Shown here: positions 1 to 7,459 of the stretch, piece by piece
How positions within the stretch are numbered: position 1 is the first letter of the stretch
Layout of the letters: each line of letters begins with the position of its first letter
Source of the DNA: Oscillospiraceae bacterium
GTDB taxonomy: Bacteria; Bacillota_A; Clostridia; Oscillospirales; Oscillospiraceae
Length of the DNA stretch: 21,500 bases
Direction of reading: 5' to 3'
Assembly: GCA_015067895.1 (NCBI GenBank)
Contig: SVLP01000038.1
Span: forward strand, 1-21,500
The notes under the pieces: generated by a model
Database searches by the model: none
Told to the model about the DNA's origin: nothing
What the model saw: the letters and a program-made list of their open reading frames with translations, nothing else
Made by a program: the position numbers and the translations under genes

Positions 1-298
1 GCTGTAAAGAAACGCATAGGTATCCAAACAACATACAGCAGCAGTGACACACAATCAAGTGGGACACTGCTGCTGTTTTCTATGTTGGATCAATCGGCTC
101 AGGTGACCACATCCATGTCATCGCGAGGGCGGGAGCCCGTGGCGATCTCCTGGTACGATATGCAGATTTGTGACGCAGTACCAGGAGATTGCCGCGTCGC
201 CTGTCGGCTCCTCGCAATGACAGCGGTAGACGGCAGGTGGTTCTTCTGATTGACTCATGTATAACCCGAATCTTTATTCAGATTTCTTTACAGTCCCT
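1..298 (-). repeat. 292-bp composite palindromic element, copy 1 (MITE-like), left edge at window start
   Basis: The block from CTGTAAAG (2-9) to CTTTACAG (286-293) is the reverse complement of 9415-9706, with the same length (292 bp) and only about two dozen mismatches, half of them in one 13-nt patch. The ends are inverted repeats; the right end continues into TCCCT, matching the GTAGGG/CCCTAC outer ends seen in copy 2. Inside are a perfect 12-bp stem (35-46 with 65-76, GCAGCAGTG type) and a long imperfect palindrome (118-220) of the TCATTGCGAG...CTCGCAATGA kind. No open reading frame in it looks real, so if mobile it would be non-autonomous. It ends 6 bp before the stop codon of the MATE gene. 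The start of the element is cut by the window edge. Confidence 0.85.
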
Positions 299-304
299 CG
301 TTCG

Positions 305-1675
305 TTATTTGGCGCCGGGGCCGTTTTTCAGGATCTTGTCGAACCGGGCCAGGAAGGTGCCGGTGGTGACGGCGGCGGCGATGATGTCGGAGATGGGCTC
401 CGCCAGGAAGACCGCCATGACCTTGTTCTCGAAGAACAGGGGCAGGATGAAGATCAGGGGGATCAGCAGGATCAGCTTGCGCAGGCAGGCCATCAGCAGG
501 CTGATCTTCGCCTCGCCCAGGGCCACGAAGGACTGCTGGCACACCAGCTGGAAGCCCAGGGAGAAGACACCGGCCATGTAGATCCGCATGGCCCAGGCGG
601 TATGCTCCACCAGGGCGGCGTCCTTGTTGAACATCTGGACGAAGACCTGGGGGATCAGCATGGCGGCGGCCCAGAACAGCGTGGTGTAGCCCGCGGCCAC
701 CAGCAGCTGGAGCTTGAAGCACTTCTTCACCCGGTCGTGCTGACCGGCACCGAAGTTGAAGGAGGTGATGGGCTGGCAGCCCTGGGCGATGCCGGAGGCG
801 GGCATCTGGGCCAGCTGGATGCAGCTGGTCAAAATGGTCATGGAGCCGACCGCCAGGTCGCCGCCAAACTTCTGAAGGGAGGAGTTGAAGGAGATGGACA
901 GCAGGGACTCGGTGGCAACCATCACGAAGCTGGAGACGCCCAGGGCCAGGATGGAGCCGACGATCTTGCCGTCGAGCTTCATGGCGGGCAGGGTGATGCG
1001 CAGGAAGGACTTCTTGCCCTTGGTCAGGAAGAACAGGACGAACAGCGCGCCCACCGCCTGGCTCAGCACGGTGGCCAGGGCCGCGCCCCGGACGCCCATG
1101 TCAAGAGTAAAGATGAAGATGGGATCCAGCGCGATGTTGATGCCCGCGCCGATGACGGTGGTCATCATAGCGAAGGAGGAGAAGCCCTGGCTGGTCAGGA
1201 AGGGGTTCATACCCATGACGATCAGGGTGAACACCGCGCCCCAGGAGATGATGCCCATGTACTCCATGGCGTAGGGCAGGGTCTCAGAGCTGGCGCCGAA
1301 CATCATCAGCATGGGCTCGGCAAAGAGCAGGTAGACGGAGGTGATGCCTACGGCGAAGATCAGCAGCAGGGAGAAGGAGTTGGACATGATCTTGCTGGCT
1401 TCGTTACGGTCGCCCCGGCCCATGGCGATGGCCGCCCGGGGCGCGCCGCCTGCACCGGCCAGCATGGCGAAGGCGTTCATGAACATCATCAGGGGCATGC
1501 ACAGTCCCACGCCCGTCAGGGCCATGGCACCGACGCCCTGGCCGATGTAGATGCGGTCGACGATGTTGTACAGCAGGTTGACCAGCTGGGCCACCACCGC
1601 AGGAACCGCCATTTTCAGCATCAGCTTCGGGATCGGAGCTGTGCCGAGGATGGAATTCTGATTTGCATTGCTCAT
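305..1675 (-). CDS. MATE family multidrug/Na+ (or H+) antiporter-type efflux transporter
   Basis: A 456-residue, highly hydrophobic protein of the usual MATE length (about 450) with roughly twelve predicted membrane segments. The N-terminal pattern (SILGTAPIPKLMLKMAVPAV, then LYNIVDRIYIG and GAGGAPRAAIAMGRGD) is characteristic of the NorM/MepA/DinF superfamily, which exports cationic drugs or metabolites using a cation gradient. The substrate cannot be read from sequence. I chose the ATG at 1675 because an AGGAAG site (1684-1689) lies 8 nt upstream; an in-frame ATG at 1681 lies only 2 nt from that site, and one at 1717 has no evident site. It is transcribed alone, divergent from uppP. Downstream, repeat copy 1 begins 6 bp after the stop, and no classical terminator is seen. 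Confidence 0.93.
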   Translation of the reverse strand: MSNANQNSILGTAPIPKLMLKMAVPAVVAQLVNLLYNIVDRIYIGQGVGAMALTGVGLCMPLMMFMNAFAMLAGAGGAPRAAIAMGRGDRNEASKIMSNSFSLLLIFAVGITSVYLLFAEPMLMMFGASSETLPYAMEYMGIISWGAVFTLIVMGMNPFLTSQGFSSFAMMTTVIGAGINIALDPIFIFTLDMGVRGAALATVLSQAVGALFVLFFLTKGKKSFLRITLPAMKLDGKIVGSILALGVSSFVMVATESLLSISFNSSLQKFGGDLAVGSMTILTSCIQLAQMPASGIAQGCQPITSFNFGAGQHDRVKKCFKLQLLVAAGYTTLFWAAAMLIPQVFVQMFNKDAALVEHTAWAMRIYMAGVFSLGFQLVCQQSFVALGEAKISLLMACLRKLILLIPLIFILPLFFENKVMAVFLAEPISDIIAAAVTTGTFLARFDKILKNGPGAK

Positions 1676-1741
1676 TTGCATAACTTCCTTTCGCGATTTT
1701 TGGCGGTTTTGCCACATTTCCGGGACTCCGCCTGGTTCATG

Positions 1742-1747
1742 AGTATA
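1742..1747 (-). promoter_or_regulatory. Possible -10 box for the MATE gene
   Basis: The minus strand reads TATACT here, about 65 nt upstream of the chosen start. No good -35 box is present at 16-18 nt, so this is tentative. Confidence 0.3.
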
Positions 1748-1808
1748 TTTTGCCAGAAAACCCCGGATTTGTGTAGGTCGTTATTTTGCTAAAAAAGTGT
1801 CCTTATTT

Positions 1809-1879
1809 GCACCCGGCAGGGCGGGTGCCAAACTGTTCGCACTGCGGTGGGGTTCGTTTCATGGTACGTGGGGTCTTTC
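1809..1879. repeat. Dispersed ~70-bp repeat, copy A (hairpin plus conserved 50-bp tail)
   Basis: A small hairpin (GCACCC 1809-1814 with GGGTGC 1823-1828) is followed by CAAACTGTTCGCACTGCG (1829-1846) and a tail ending GGTCTTTC-like at 1879. The same arrangement recurs at 9321-9390: a different hairpin, the identical 18-mer, then a similar tail (TCGTT, GTACGTG, GGTCTTTC). It occupies the gap between the MATE gene and uppP. Function unknown. Confidence 0.7.
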
Positions 1880-1885
1880 CTGCGG

Positions 1886-1935
1886 AAGCTGTCTGTGCAG
1901 GGGGTGCGGGCACTGCCCGCACAGGAGCTTTTTTT
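1886..1935 (+). terminator. Terminator-like hairpin upstream of the uppP promoter
   Basis: AAGCT, CTGTGC and GGG (1886-1902) can pair with CCC, GCACAG and AGCTT (1916-1930), followed by a T run through 1935. A shorter competing stem GTGCGGG/CCCGCAC (1904-1910 with 1916-1922) uses the same right arm. No plus-strand gene lies upstream in the window, so what it would terminate is unclear; it could insulate the promoter at 1937 from read-through. Confidence 0.5.
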
Positions 1936-1936
1936 C

Positions 1937-1965
1937 TTGCAAATTTACCGCTTTGGGAGTATAGT
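1937..1965 (+). promoter_or_regulatory. Sigma-A-type promoter of uppP
   Basis: TTGCAA (1937-1942), a 17-nt spacer, then TATAGT (1960-1965). It lies about 40 bp upstream of the uppP start, in a locally AT-rich stretch. Confidence 0.75.
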
Positions 1966-2006
1966 ATAGTAAACAACTATATGATTTCATCCGAAAGGAG
2001 CAACCC

Positions 2007-2849
2007 ATGTTTATTTTCGAAATCCTCAAGGCCGTGCTGTTCGGCATCGTGGAGGGCATCACCGAATGGCTGCCCGTCTCCTCCACCGGACATCTGATCC
2101 TGCTCAACGAGTTCATCAACCTGAAGGTCAGTGCGGATTTCCAGCGGATGTTCGATGTGGTCATCCAGCTGGGCGCGATCCTGGCCGTCATCGTCATCTT
2201 CTTCAACAAGCTCAATCCCTTCGACCCCAGGAAGTCCCCGGCCAAAAAGAAGGCCACCTGGGAGCTGTGGTTCAAGGTGTGCCTGGCCATCCTCCCCAGC
2301 GGCGTGGTGGGCATCCTCTTCGACGACTGGATGGAGGCGCATCTCCACTCCGGTATCCCCGTGGCCATCGCCCTGATCGTCTACGGCGTGGCGTTCATCT
2401 TCGTGGAGAAGCGCAACGCGGGCAAGACGCCCCGGATCGGCAAGGTCTGGGCCATCGACTACAAGACCGCGCTCCTCATCGGCTGCTTCCAGTGCCTGAG
2501 CCTGGTGCCCGGCACCTCCCGCTCCGGCTCCACCATCCTGGGCGCGATTTTGCTGGGCGTCAGCCGCAGCGCAGGCAGCGAGTTCTCCTTCTTCATGGCC
2601 ATCCCCACCATGCTGGGCGCCAGTGCCATCAAGCTGCTCAAGTTCCTGGTCTCCGGCGCGGCCTTTGGCTTCGGCGAGTTCGTGCTGCTGCTGGTGGGCA
2701 CCGTGGTCAGCTTCCTCGTGTCCATGGTCGCCATCAAGGCGCTGATGAATTACGTCCGCAAGCACTCCTTCTCCGCCTTCGGCGTCTACCGCATCGTCCT
2801 GGGCGTCATTGTGCTGGTGTATTTCGTCATCAAGGGTCTGCTGGCCTGA
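2007..2849 (+). CDS. uppP: Undecaprenyl-diphosphatase UppP (BacA family)
   Basis: A 280-residue membrane protein that removes a phosphate from undecaprenyl diphosphate, regenerating the lipid carrier for peptidoglycan and other envelope polymers; extra copies give bacitracin tolerance in this family. The two family signatures are clear: EGITEWLPVSSTGHL (residues 16-30, with Glu16, Glu20 and His29) and PGTSRSGSTI around Arg172. The remainder is alternating hydrophobic segments as expected for UppP. The start is set by AAAGGAG at 1994-2000, 6 nt before the ATG, and a good promoter precedes it. The next gene, a nucleotidyltransferase, is co-directional, with only a palindromic repeat between them and a terminator after it, so the two may be co-transcribed. 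Confidence 0.97.
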   Translation: MFIFEILKAVLFGIVEGITEWLPVSSTGHLILLNEFINLKVSADFQRMFDVVIQLGAILAVIVIFFNKLNPFDPRKSPAKKKATWELWFKVCLAILPSGVVGILFDDWMEAHLHSGIPVAIALIVYGVAFIFVEKRNAGKTPRIGKVWAIDYKTALLIGCFQCLSLVPGTSRSGSTILGAILLGVSRSAGSEFSFFMAIPTMLGASAIKLLKFLVSGAAFGFGEFVLLLVGTVVSFLVSMVAIKALMNYVRKHSFSAFGVYRIVLGVIVLVYFVIKGLLA

Positions 2850-2861
2850 TTGCTTTTTCCC

Positions 2862-2964
2862 GTAGGGAACGGCCTATGTGCCGTTCCGGTGGATTTTGGA
2901 TCTCGATGGGCCAAAATCCACACGTTACACCGTACCGGGGAACGGCACGCAGGCCGTTCTCTAC
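2862..2964. repeat. GTAGGG-ended double-hairpin repeat, 103 bp
   Basis: Inverted ends: GTAGGGAACGGCC...GCCGTTCC on the left matches the reverse complement of the right end (GTAGAGAACGGCC...GCCGTTCC). Each end can also fold on itself. A central stem TGGATTTTGG/CCAAAATCCA (2890-2899 with 2911-2920) separates them. The same end sequence is found at 4025-4167. It sits between uppP and the next gene and would be transcribed as a strong structure. Confidence 0.85.
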
Positions 2965-3016
2965 AATATGTATTTTCTGAACGAAACGTCAACATATACA
3001 ATTGGAGGAATCTTCT

Positions 3017-3940
3017 ATGAACAAACCCGTACTTGTGGTCATGGCCGCCGGCATGGGCAGCCGTTACGGCGGCCTGAAGCAGCTCGACCCCATCGATGAC
3101 AACGGCCATGTGATCCTGGACTACTCCGTCTATGACGCCCACCGGGCAGGCTTTGACACCGTCGTCTTCGTTATCAAGCCGGAGATCGAGGACATTTTCA
3201 AGGAGCGCATCGGTGACCGGATCGCAAGGGTCATGAACGTGCGCTATGTCTTCCAGAAGATGGACGACCTGCCCGAGGGCTACTGCGTTCCCGAGGGCCG
3301 CGCCAAGCCCTGGGGCACCGCCCAGGCTGTTCTGGCTGCCCGGGATGTGGTGGACGGCCCCTTCGCCGTCATCAATGCCGACGATTACTACGGCCCCGAG
3401 GGCTTCGAGGAGATCTACAACTACCTCCTGCACCACCCCGACACCCCCGGCATGTACGAGTACGCCATGGTGGGTTACCTGCTGAAGAACACCGTCACCG
3501 AGAACGGCTCCGTTGCCCGGGGCGTGTGCACCGAGACGGCCAGCGGCTACCTCCACTCCGTGGTCGAGCGCACCAGGATCATCAAGGGCGACCGCTGCCC
3601 CCAGTATACCGAGGATGGCGAAACCTGGCACGATCTGTGCGAGGACGACATCGTGTCCATGAACCTGTGGGGCTTCCAGAAGAGTTATCTGGAGGAGGCC
3701 TGGGCAGGCTTCCCCGCCTTCCTGGACAAGACCCTGGCCGAGAACCCCCTGAAGGGCGAGTACTACCTGCCCGCCGTGGTCTCCAGCCTGCTGAGCCAGC
3801 ACAAGGCCCGGGTCAAGGTGCTCCGCTCTTCTGATAAGTGGTACGGCGTCACCTACAAGGAGGACAAGCCCGGCGTCATGGAGGCTCTGGCCGAGCTCCG
3901 GGAGAAGGGCCTGTACCCTGACAACCTGTGGGAAGAATGA
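3017..3940 (+). CDS. Nucleotidyltransferase family protein (NDP-sugar pyrophosphorylase-like)
   Basis: A 307-residue protein with an N-terminal nucleotide-binding signature AAGMGSRYGGLKQ (residues 10-22) and a metal/nucleotide-binding NADDYYG (from Asn120), the pattern of the GT-A-fold nucleotidyl transferases that join a nucleoside triphosphate and a sugar phosphate. The exact sugar and nucleotide are not determined by these motifs. GGAGGAA at 3004-3010, 6 nt upstream, fixes the ATG at 3017; an in-frame TTG at 3002 overlaps that site and is unlikely. The gene follows uppP across a repeat, with no convincing promoter of its own, and is closed by a strong terminator. A role in making an envelope polysaccharide precursor fits the uppP neighbourhood but is inference. 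Confidence 0.88.
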   Translation: MNKPVLVVMAAGMGSRYGGLKQLDPIDDNGHVILDYSVYDAHRAGFDTVVFVIKPEIEDIFKERIGDRIARVMNVRYVFQKMDDLPEGYCVPEGRAKPWGTAQAVLAARDVVDGPFAVINADDYYGPEGFEEIYNYLLHHPDTPGMYEYAMVGYLLKNTVTENGSVARGVCTETASGYLHSVVERTRIIKGDRCPQYTEDGETWHDLCEDDIVSMNLWGFQKSYLEEAWAGFPAFLDKTLAENPLKGEYYLPAVVSSLLSQHKARVKVLRSSDKWYGVTYKEDKPGVMEALAELREKGLYPDNLWEE

Positions 3941-3953
3941 TCTGAAATGTGAG

Positions 3954-3988
3954 AACCGGGTCACGGCATTGCCGTGACCCGGTTTTGT
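3954..3988 (+). terminator. Rho-independent terminator after the uppP-nucleotidyltransferase unit
   Basis: Perfect 14-bp stem AACCGGGTCACGGC (3954-3967) with its complement (3971-3984), ATT loop, followed by a short T-rich tail (TTTTG). It begins 13 bp after the stop codon. Confidence 0.88.
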
Positions 3989-4024
3989 GCTCTTTATGGA
4001 AAATAAAACGTTGCAGCAGACCAA

Positions 4025-4167
4025 TGTAGGGAACGGCTATGGCCGTTCCGCAGGAAAACCTGAAAAATTCGAATCATGTTCGGCGAATTCGCAACGTGCT
4101 CCCACTGCGCCCAACTGCGCGCAAGCAACTACTGCATACTGCGGAACGGTCATAACCGTTCCCTACA
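4025..4167. repeat. GTAGGG-ended double-hairpin repeat, 143 bp
   Basis: The left end TGTAGGGAACGGCTATGGCC continues to GTTCCGCAG; the right end is its reverse complement with two changes. Each end is itself a perfect hairpin (GGAACGGC 4030-4037 with GCCGTTCC 4042-4049 on the left). The centre holds TTCGGCGAATTCG (4079-4091) and TACTGCATAC (4130-4139), both found in the reverse orientation and same order in the different repeat at 13069-13229. It lies in the convergent gap between the nucleotidyltransferase and the aldo/keto reductase. Confidence 0.88.
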
Positions 4168-4183
4168 ATTGGGGAGCAGTTGC

Positions 4184-5212
4184 TTATCGTCCGCCCACGT
4201 CCACCTTACCGGAGAGGATGTTGAGATAATCCTCGTAATTCTTCTTCAGCAGCGCGGGGGTATCCAGGCCGTAGGGGCACCGGCTGGCGCACTGGCCGCA
4301 CTCCAGACAGTCGGCGATCTTGTGCATCTTCTCCTGGGCAGCGGGGGTCAGCCAGCCGCTGGTGGGGGAGCGGCGGAGCATCAGGCTCATGCGGGCGCAG
4401 TTGTTGATCTCGATGCCCACGGGACAGGGCATGCAGTAGCCGCAGCCACGGCAGAACTCGCCCAGCAGCACTTCGCGATCCTTCTCGATGACGGCAGCCA
4501 GCTCGTCATTCATAACGGGGGGATTTTCGATGTAGCTCAGGAACTCGTCCAGCTCGGTTTCCTTCTGCACGCCCCAGATGGGCAGAACATTGTCGAACTG
4601 AGCCAGATACGCATAAGCGGCGGCGGAGTTGGTGATGAGACCGCCGGAGAGAGCCTTCATGGCGATGAAGCCCATGTTCGCCTGCTTGCACAGCTCCACC
4701 AGCTCCAGATCCTTCTCGGTGGCGAGATAGCACAGGGGGAACTGGAGGGTCTCGTACAGCCCGGACTCGATGGCCTCCTTGGCAACGGAGAGGCGGTGGT
4801 TGGTGATGCCGATGTGGCGGATCTTGCCCTCCGCTTTTGCCTGGAGCATGGCTTCATACAGTCCCGTGCCGTCGCCGGGCTTGGGGCAGAAGGCGGGGTT
4901 GTGGAACTGATAGATGTCGATGTAGCCCAGATACCCCAGGCTGATCTCCAGATCCTTCCAGAAATCCTCCACCGTGGTGGCACCGGTCTTGGTGGAGATG
5001 AAGACCTTCTCCCGCATATCTTTGAACGCCAGGTTCAGCTTGTGCTCGGAGTCGGTGTACATCCGGGCAGTGTCGAAGAAGCGGATGCCGCCGTCGTAGG
5101 CCTTGCGCAGCAGCATGACGGCGTAGTCATCGGAGACGCGCTGGATGGGCAGGGCGCCGAAGGCGTTTTTGTTGACGGTGATATTGGTGGAGCCAAGGGT
5201 TACGGTGTGCAT
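4184..5212 (-). CDS. Aldo/keto reductase with C-terminal [4Fe-4S] domain
   Basis: A 342-residue protein. Residues 1 to about 240 form an aldo/keto reductase barrel with the catalytic tetrad visible: Asp47 and Tyr52 (FFDTARMY), Lys75 (STKTG) and His104 (YQFHN). The C-terminus carries two cysteine clusters, Cys254/257/260/263 (CRGCGYCMPCP) and Cys302/305/308/312 (CLECGQCASRCP), typical of the Fe-S subfamily of AKRs in anaerobes. It probably reduces a carbonyl using NAD(P)H, possibly coupled to an electron carrier through the clusters; the substrate is unknown. The start at 5212 is set by GGGAGG (5219-5224) 6 nt upstream. The reading frame stays open 59 codons further upstream, but that part is a repeat (5249-5358), not protein. 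It is divergent from the GH2 gene. Confidence 0.93.
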   Translation of the reverse strand: MHTVTLGSTNITVNKNAFGALPIQRVSDDYAVMLLRKAYDGGIRFFDTARMYTDSEHKLNLAFKDMREKVFISTKTGATTVEDFWKDLEISLGYLGYIDIYQFHNPAFCPKPGDGTGLYEAMLQAKAEGKIRHIGITNHRLSVAKEAIESGLYETLQFPLCYLATEKDLELVELCKQANMGFIAMKALSGGLITNSAAAYAYLAQFDNVLPIWGVQKETELDEFLSYIENPPVMNDELAAVIEKDREVLLGEFCRGCGYCMPCPVGIEINNCARMSLMLRRSPTSGWLTPAAQEKMHKIADCLECGQCASRCPYGLDTPALLKKNYEDYLNILSGKVDVGGR

Positions 5213-5248
5213 AGGATACCTCCCGTTGATGGTAAATGTAAAGGTTTG

Positions 5249-5358
5249 CACCAAATCGCTTCCCCCGGGGGGAAGCTGGCAAAAATCGGCTCTTCCGACC
5301 CGCTTTTCCTCGCTTGCGCTCGGGCGGGCCACCTTCCCCCCGGGGGAAGGGATTGGTG
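5249..5358. repeat. CCTTCCCC-ended palindromic repeat, 110 bp, in the AKR leader
   Basis: Left CACCAAATCGCTTCCCCCGG and on to GGAAGCTGGC; right end is the near reverse complement (CACCAATCCCTTCCCCCGGG on the minus strand). Each end contains a palindrome CTTCCCCC/GGGGGAAG. The same family occurs at 13069-13229. It lies between the predicted AKR promoter and its start codon, so it should be part of the mRNA leader. Confidence 0.8.
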
Positions 5359-5375
5359 AAAGACTTCCGGTACTG

Positions 5376-5404
5376 ATTATACACCACATTTTCTCCTATG
5401 AAAA
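5376..5404 (-). promoter_or_regulatory. Predicted promoter of the aldo/keto reductase
   Basis: On the minus strand TTTTCA (5404-5399), 17 nt, TATAAT (5381-5376). It is back to back with the GH2 promoter. It gives a leader of about 155 nt that includes the repeat at 5249-5358. Confidence 0.55.
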
Positions 5405-5408
5405 GCCC

Positions 5409-5437
5409 TTTTCTCCACAGCTCCCTTGTGATATAAT
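5409..5437 (+). promoter_or_regulatory. Predicted extended -10 promoter of the GH2 gene
   Basis: Perfect TATAAT (5432-5437) preceded by TGA (extended -10), with a weak -35 TTTTCT (5409-5414) at 17 nt. The start codon follows 27 bp downstream. Confidence 0.65.
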
Positions 5438-5464
5438 GGGGAAAAACCCACAGGAGGCAGCGTT

Positions 5465-7204
5465 ATGAAAGAATCCCGCATCCGCATGGCCGTCAACGAC
5501 CTGTTCAAAAAGAAGGAAGCCCCCCGCACGGTCAGCCTGACCACCCCCTGGTCGGAGCAGCCCGAGACCCCCTGGAACGAATATCCCCGCCCCCAGCTCA
5601 AGCGCGACAGCTTTTTCTGTCTCAACGGCAAGTGGCGGTTCGCCATCAACGGCGAGGAGAAGGGCGAGATCCTGGTGCCCTATCCCCCCGAATCTGCCCT
5701 CTCCGGCGTTGACGCCCCCGAGGTGGGGGATCAGCTGACCTATGAGCGGGAATTCGTGCTCCCCGAGGGCTTCCGGAAAGACCGGGTGCTGCTGCACTTC
5801 GGCGCGGTGGATCAGGAATGCACCGTGTACTTAAATGACATCGAGCTGGGCAGCCACGAGGGCGGCTATCTGCCCTTCTCCTTCGATGTGACCGAACAGC
5901 TTCGCGAATGCAACACCCTCCGCGTCATCGTCTTCGACCCCCTGGACACGGATCTGCCCTACGGCAAGCAGAAGGCCGACCGGGGCGGCATGTGGTACAC
6001 CCCTGTCTCCGGCATCTGGCAGACGGTGTGGATGGAGTCCGTGCCCGAGCAGTACATCCGGGGCGTGAAGCTGGAGCCCAGCCTGGACAGTGTCATCATC
6101 ACCGTCGACGGAGAAGGCCCCTTCACCGTTCGCTGCGACGGCATGATCTACCGTCCGAAAACCAACCGCTTCCGCATCCGACCCCGGAACCCTCGGCTCT
6201 GGTCGCCCGAGGAGCCCAACCTTTACACAGTTACGATCCAAAATCGCGACGACGCTGTGGAAACCTATTTCGCCCTGCGCACCGTCACCACCGAGACCAT
6301 CGGCGGCATCCCCCGCATCTGCCTCAACGGCAAGCCTTACTTCTTCCACGGCCTGCTGGATCAGGGCTACTGGCCCGACGGCCTGTTCCTTCCCGGTGCG
6401 CCGGAGGGCTATACCTTCGACATCCAGACCATGAAGGCGCTGGGCTTCAACACCCTGCGCAAGCACATCAAGATCGAGCCCCAGCGGTTCTACTACGACT
6501 GCGACCGGCTGGGCATGATCGTCTTCCAGGATCTGGTCAACAGCGGCCCCTACCACTACCTCCGGGACACCGCCATCCCCACCATCGGCGGTCGCTTAAC
6601 CACCTACCACGAGGCTCCCAGCGAGCGGCGGCGGAACTTCTTCCTGCTCCACGGCGAGCAGACCCTGGCACACCTGCACAATCACCCCTGTATCGTGTTG
6701 TACACATTGTTCAACGAGGGCTGGGGCCAGCACGATACCCAGGCGCTGTACCGCCATTTCAAGGCCATGGAGCCCAAGCGCATCTGGAACGCCGCCTCGG
6801 GCTGGTTCAAGAATTCCGACTCGGACGTCCAGAGCGAGCACATCTATTTCGGCTCCCTCCAACTGAAGCCCGGCGGCAGGCGGCCCCTGCTGCTGACGGA
6901 ATTCGGCGGCTACTCCTGGCCCATCGATGCCCACCGGTTCAATCTGGACGAGGAGTACGGCTACCAGAAATTCCGCACCGCCGGGGATTTCCAGGCGGCC
7001 CTCACCGCCCTGTACCGGGAGAACATCCTGCCCCAGATCAAGACCGGCCTCTGCGGCGCGATCCTGACCCAGCTGAGCGACGTGGAGGACGAGACCAACG
7101 GCCTGGTCACCTACGACCGCTGCGTCATCAAGGCGGACAGGGAAGCCATGACCGCCATCGCGGGAGAATTGATGGCTGAGATTGACGATCGATATTCCAT
7201 GTGA
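5465..7204 (+). CDS. Glycoside hydrolase family 2 enzyme (beta-galactosidase/beta-glucuronidase superfamily)
   Basis: A 579-residue, probably cytoplasmic enzyme (no signal peptide) with the GH2 order: jelly-roll sugar-binding domain (about residues 40-190), an Ig-like middle domain (about 190-280) and a catalytic barrel (about 285-579). The acid/base glutamate is in LFNEGWGQ (Asn417-Glu418) and the nucleophile in LLTEFGGYSW (Glu479). The NxK motif that marks glucuronidases is not evident, so specificity among beta-galactosides, mannosides or other sugars is open. It is shorter than E. coli LacZ, resembling compact gut-bacterial GH2 enzymes. The ATG at 5465 has AGGAGG at 5452-5457, 7 nt upstream. 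No transporter or regulator gene accompanies it, so substrate uptake must be encoded elsewhere. Confidence 0.93.
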   Translation: MKESRIRMAVNDLFKKKEAPRTVSLTTPWSEQPETPWNEYPRPQLKRDSFFCLNGKWRFAINGEEKGEILVPYPPESALSGVDAPEVGDQLTYEREFVLPEGFRKDRVLLHFGAVDQECTVYLNDIELGSHEGGYLPFSFDVTEQLRECNTLRVIVFDPLDTDLPYGKQKADRGGMWYTPVSGIWQTVWMESVPEQYIRGVKLEPSLDSVIITVDGEGPFTVRCDGMIYRPKTNRFRIRPRNPRLWSPEEPNLYTVTIQNRDDAVETYFALRTVTTETIGGIPRICLNGKPYFFHGLLDQGYWPDGLFLPGAPEGYTFDIQTMKALGFNTLRKHIKIEPQRFYYDCDRLGMIVFQDLVNSGPYHYLRDTAIPTIGGRLTTYHEAPSERRRNFFLLHGEQTLAHLHNHPCIVLYTLFNEGWGQHDTQALYRHFKAMEPKRIWNAASGWFKNSDSDVQSEHIYFGSLQLKPGGRRPLLLTEFGGYSWPIDAHRFNLDEEYGYQKFRTAGDFQAALTALYRENILPQIKTGLCGAILTQLSDVEDETNGLVTYDRCVIKADREAMTAIAGELMAEIDDRYSM

Positions 7205-7215
7205 AAAAGAACATG

Positions 7216-7394
7216 TCATTGCGAGGAGGCCGTAGGCCGACGTGGCAATCTCCCGGTACGACCTGTCAGCACGGGTCGCAGTAAAAGAGTAGTTTCACAG
7301 TCATATCTTTATCCACTGCGTCAGTTGGCGATAGCCTGCACCGGGAGATTGCCACGGCCTGCGGCCTCGCAATGACAGTGGTTGTGGTCACCTG
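7216..7394. repeat. CATTGCGAG-type palindromic repeat
   Basis: Imperfect palindrome 7216-7375: left TCATTGCGAGGAGGCC...GTGGCAATCTCCCGGT, right end its reverse complement with a shortened arm. The right flank 7373-7394 (TGACA...TGTGGTCACCTG) also matches 9588-9608 inside the 292-bp composite, so this is a relative of that element's core plus flank. It fills the convergent gap between the GH2 gene and rny. Confidence 0.85.
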
Positions 7395-7421
7395 TTCTTA
7401 TCACATGACAGTTTTTGCAAA

Positions 7422-7453
7422 GGAAAAAGCACCGTCCTTTCGGACGGTGCTTT
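7422..7453 (-). terminator. Rho-independent terminator of rny
   Basis: Perfect 12-bp stem AAAGCACCGTCC (7426-7437) with GGACGGTGCTTT (7442-7453), tetraloop TTTC, and on the minus strand a T run (complement of 7424-7428). It starts 6 bp after the rny stop. The tail TTTGCGTTTTT on the plus strand means it could also stop GH2 transcripts. Confidence 0.9.
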
Positions 7454-7459
7454 GCGTTT

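Noticed and set aside
257..1792. Plus-strand open frame across the MATE gene
   Set aside because: Repetitive Gly/Gln/His/Asp composition, begins in the repeat; the minus strand encodes a normal transporter.
2973..3002. Promoter-like TATACAAT just before the nucleotidyltransferase gene
   Set aside because: The -10 would end at the Shine-Dalgarno site, leaving no room for it in the mRNA, and no -35 box is present.
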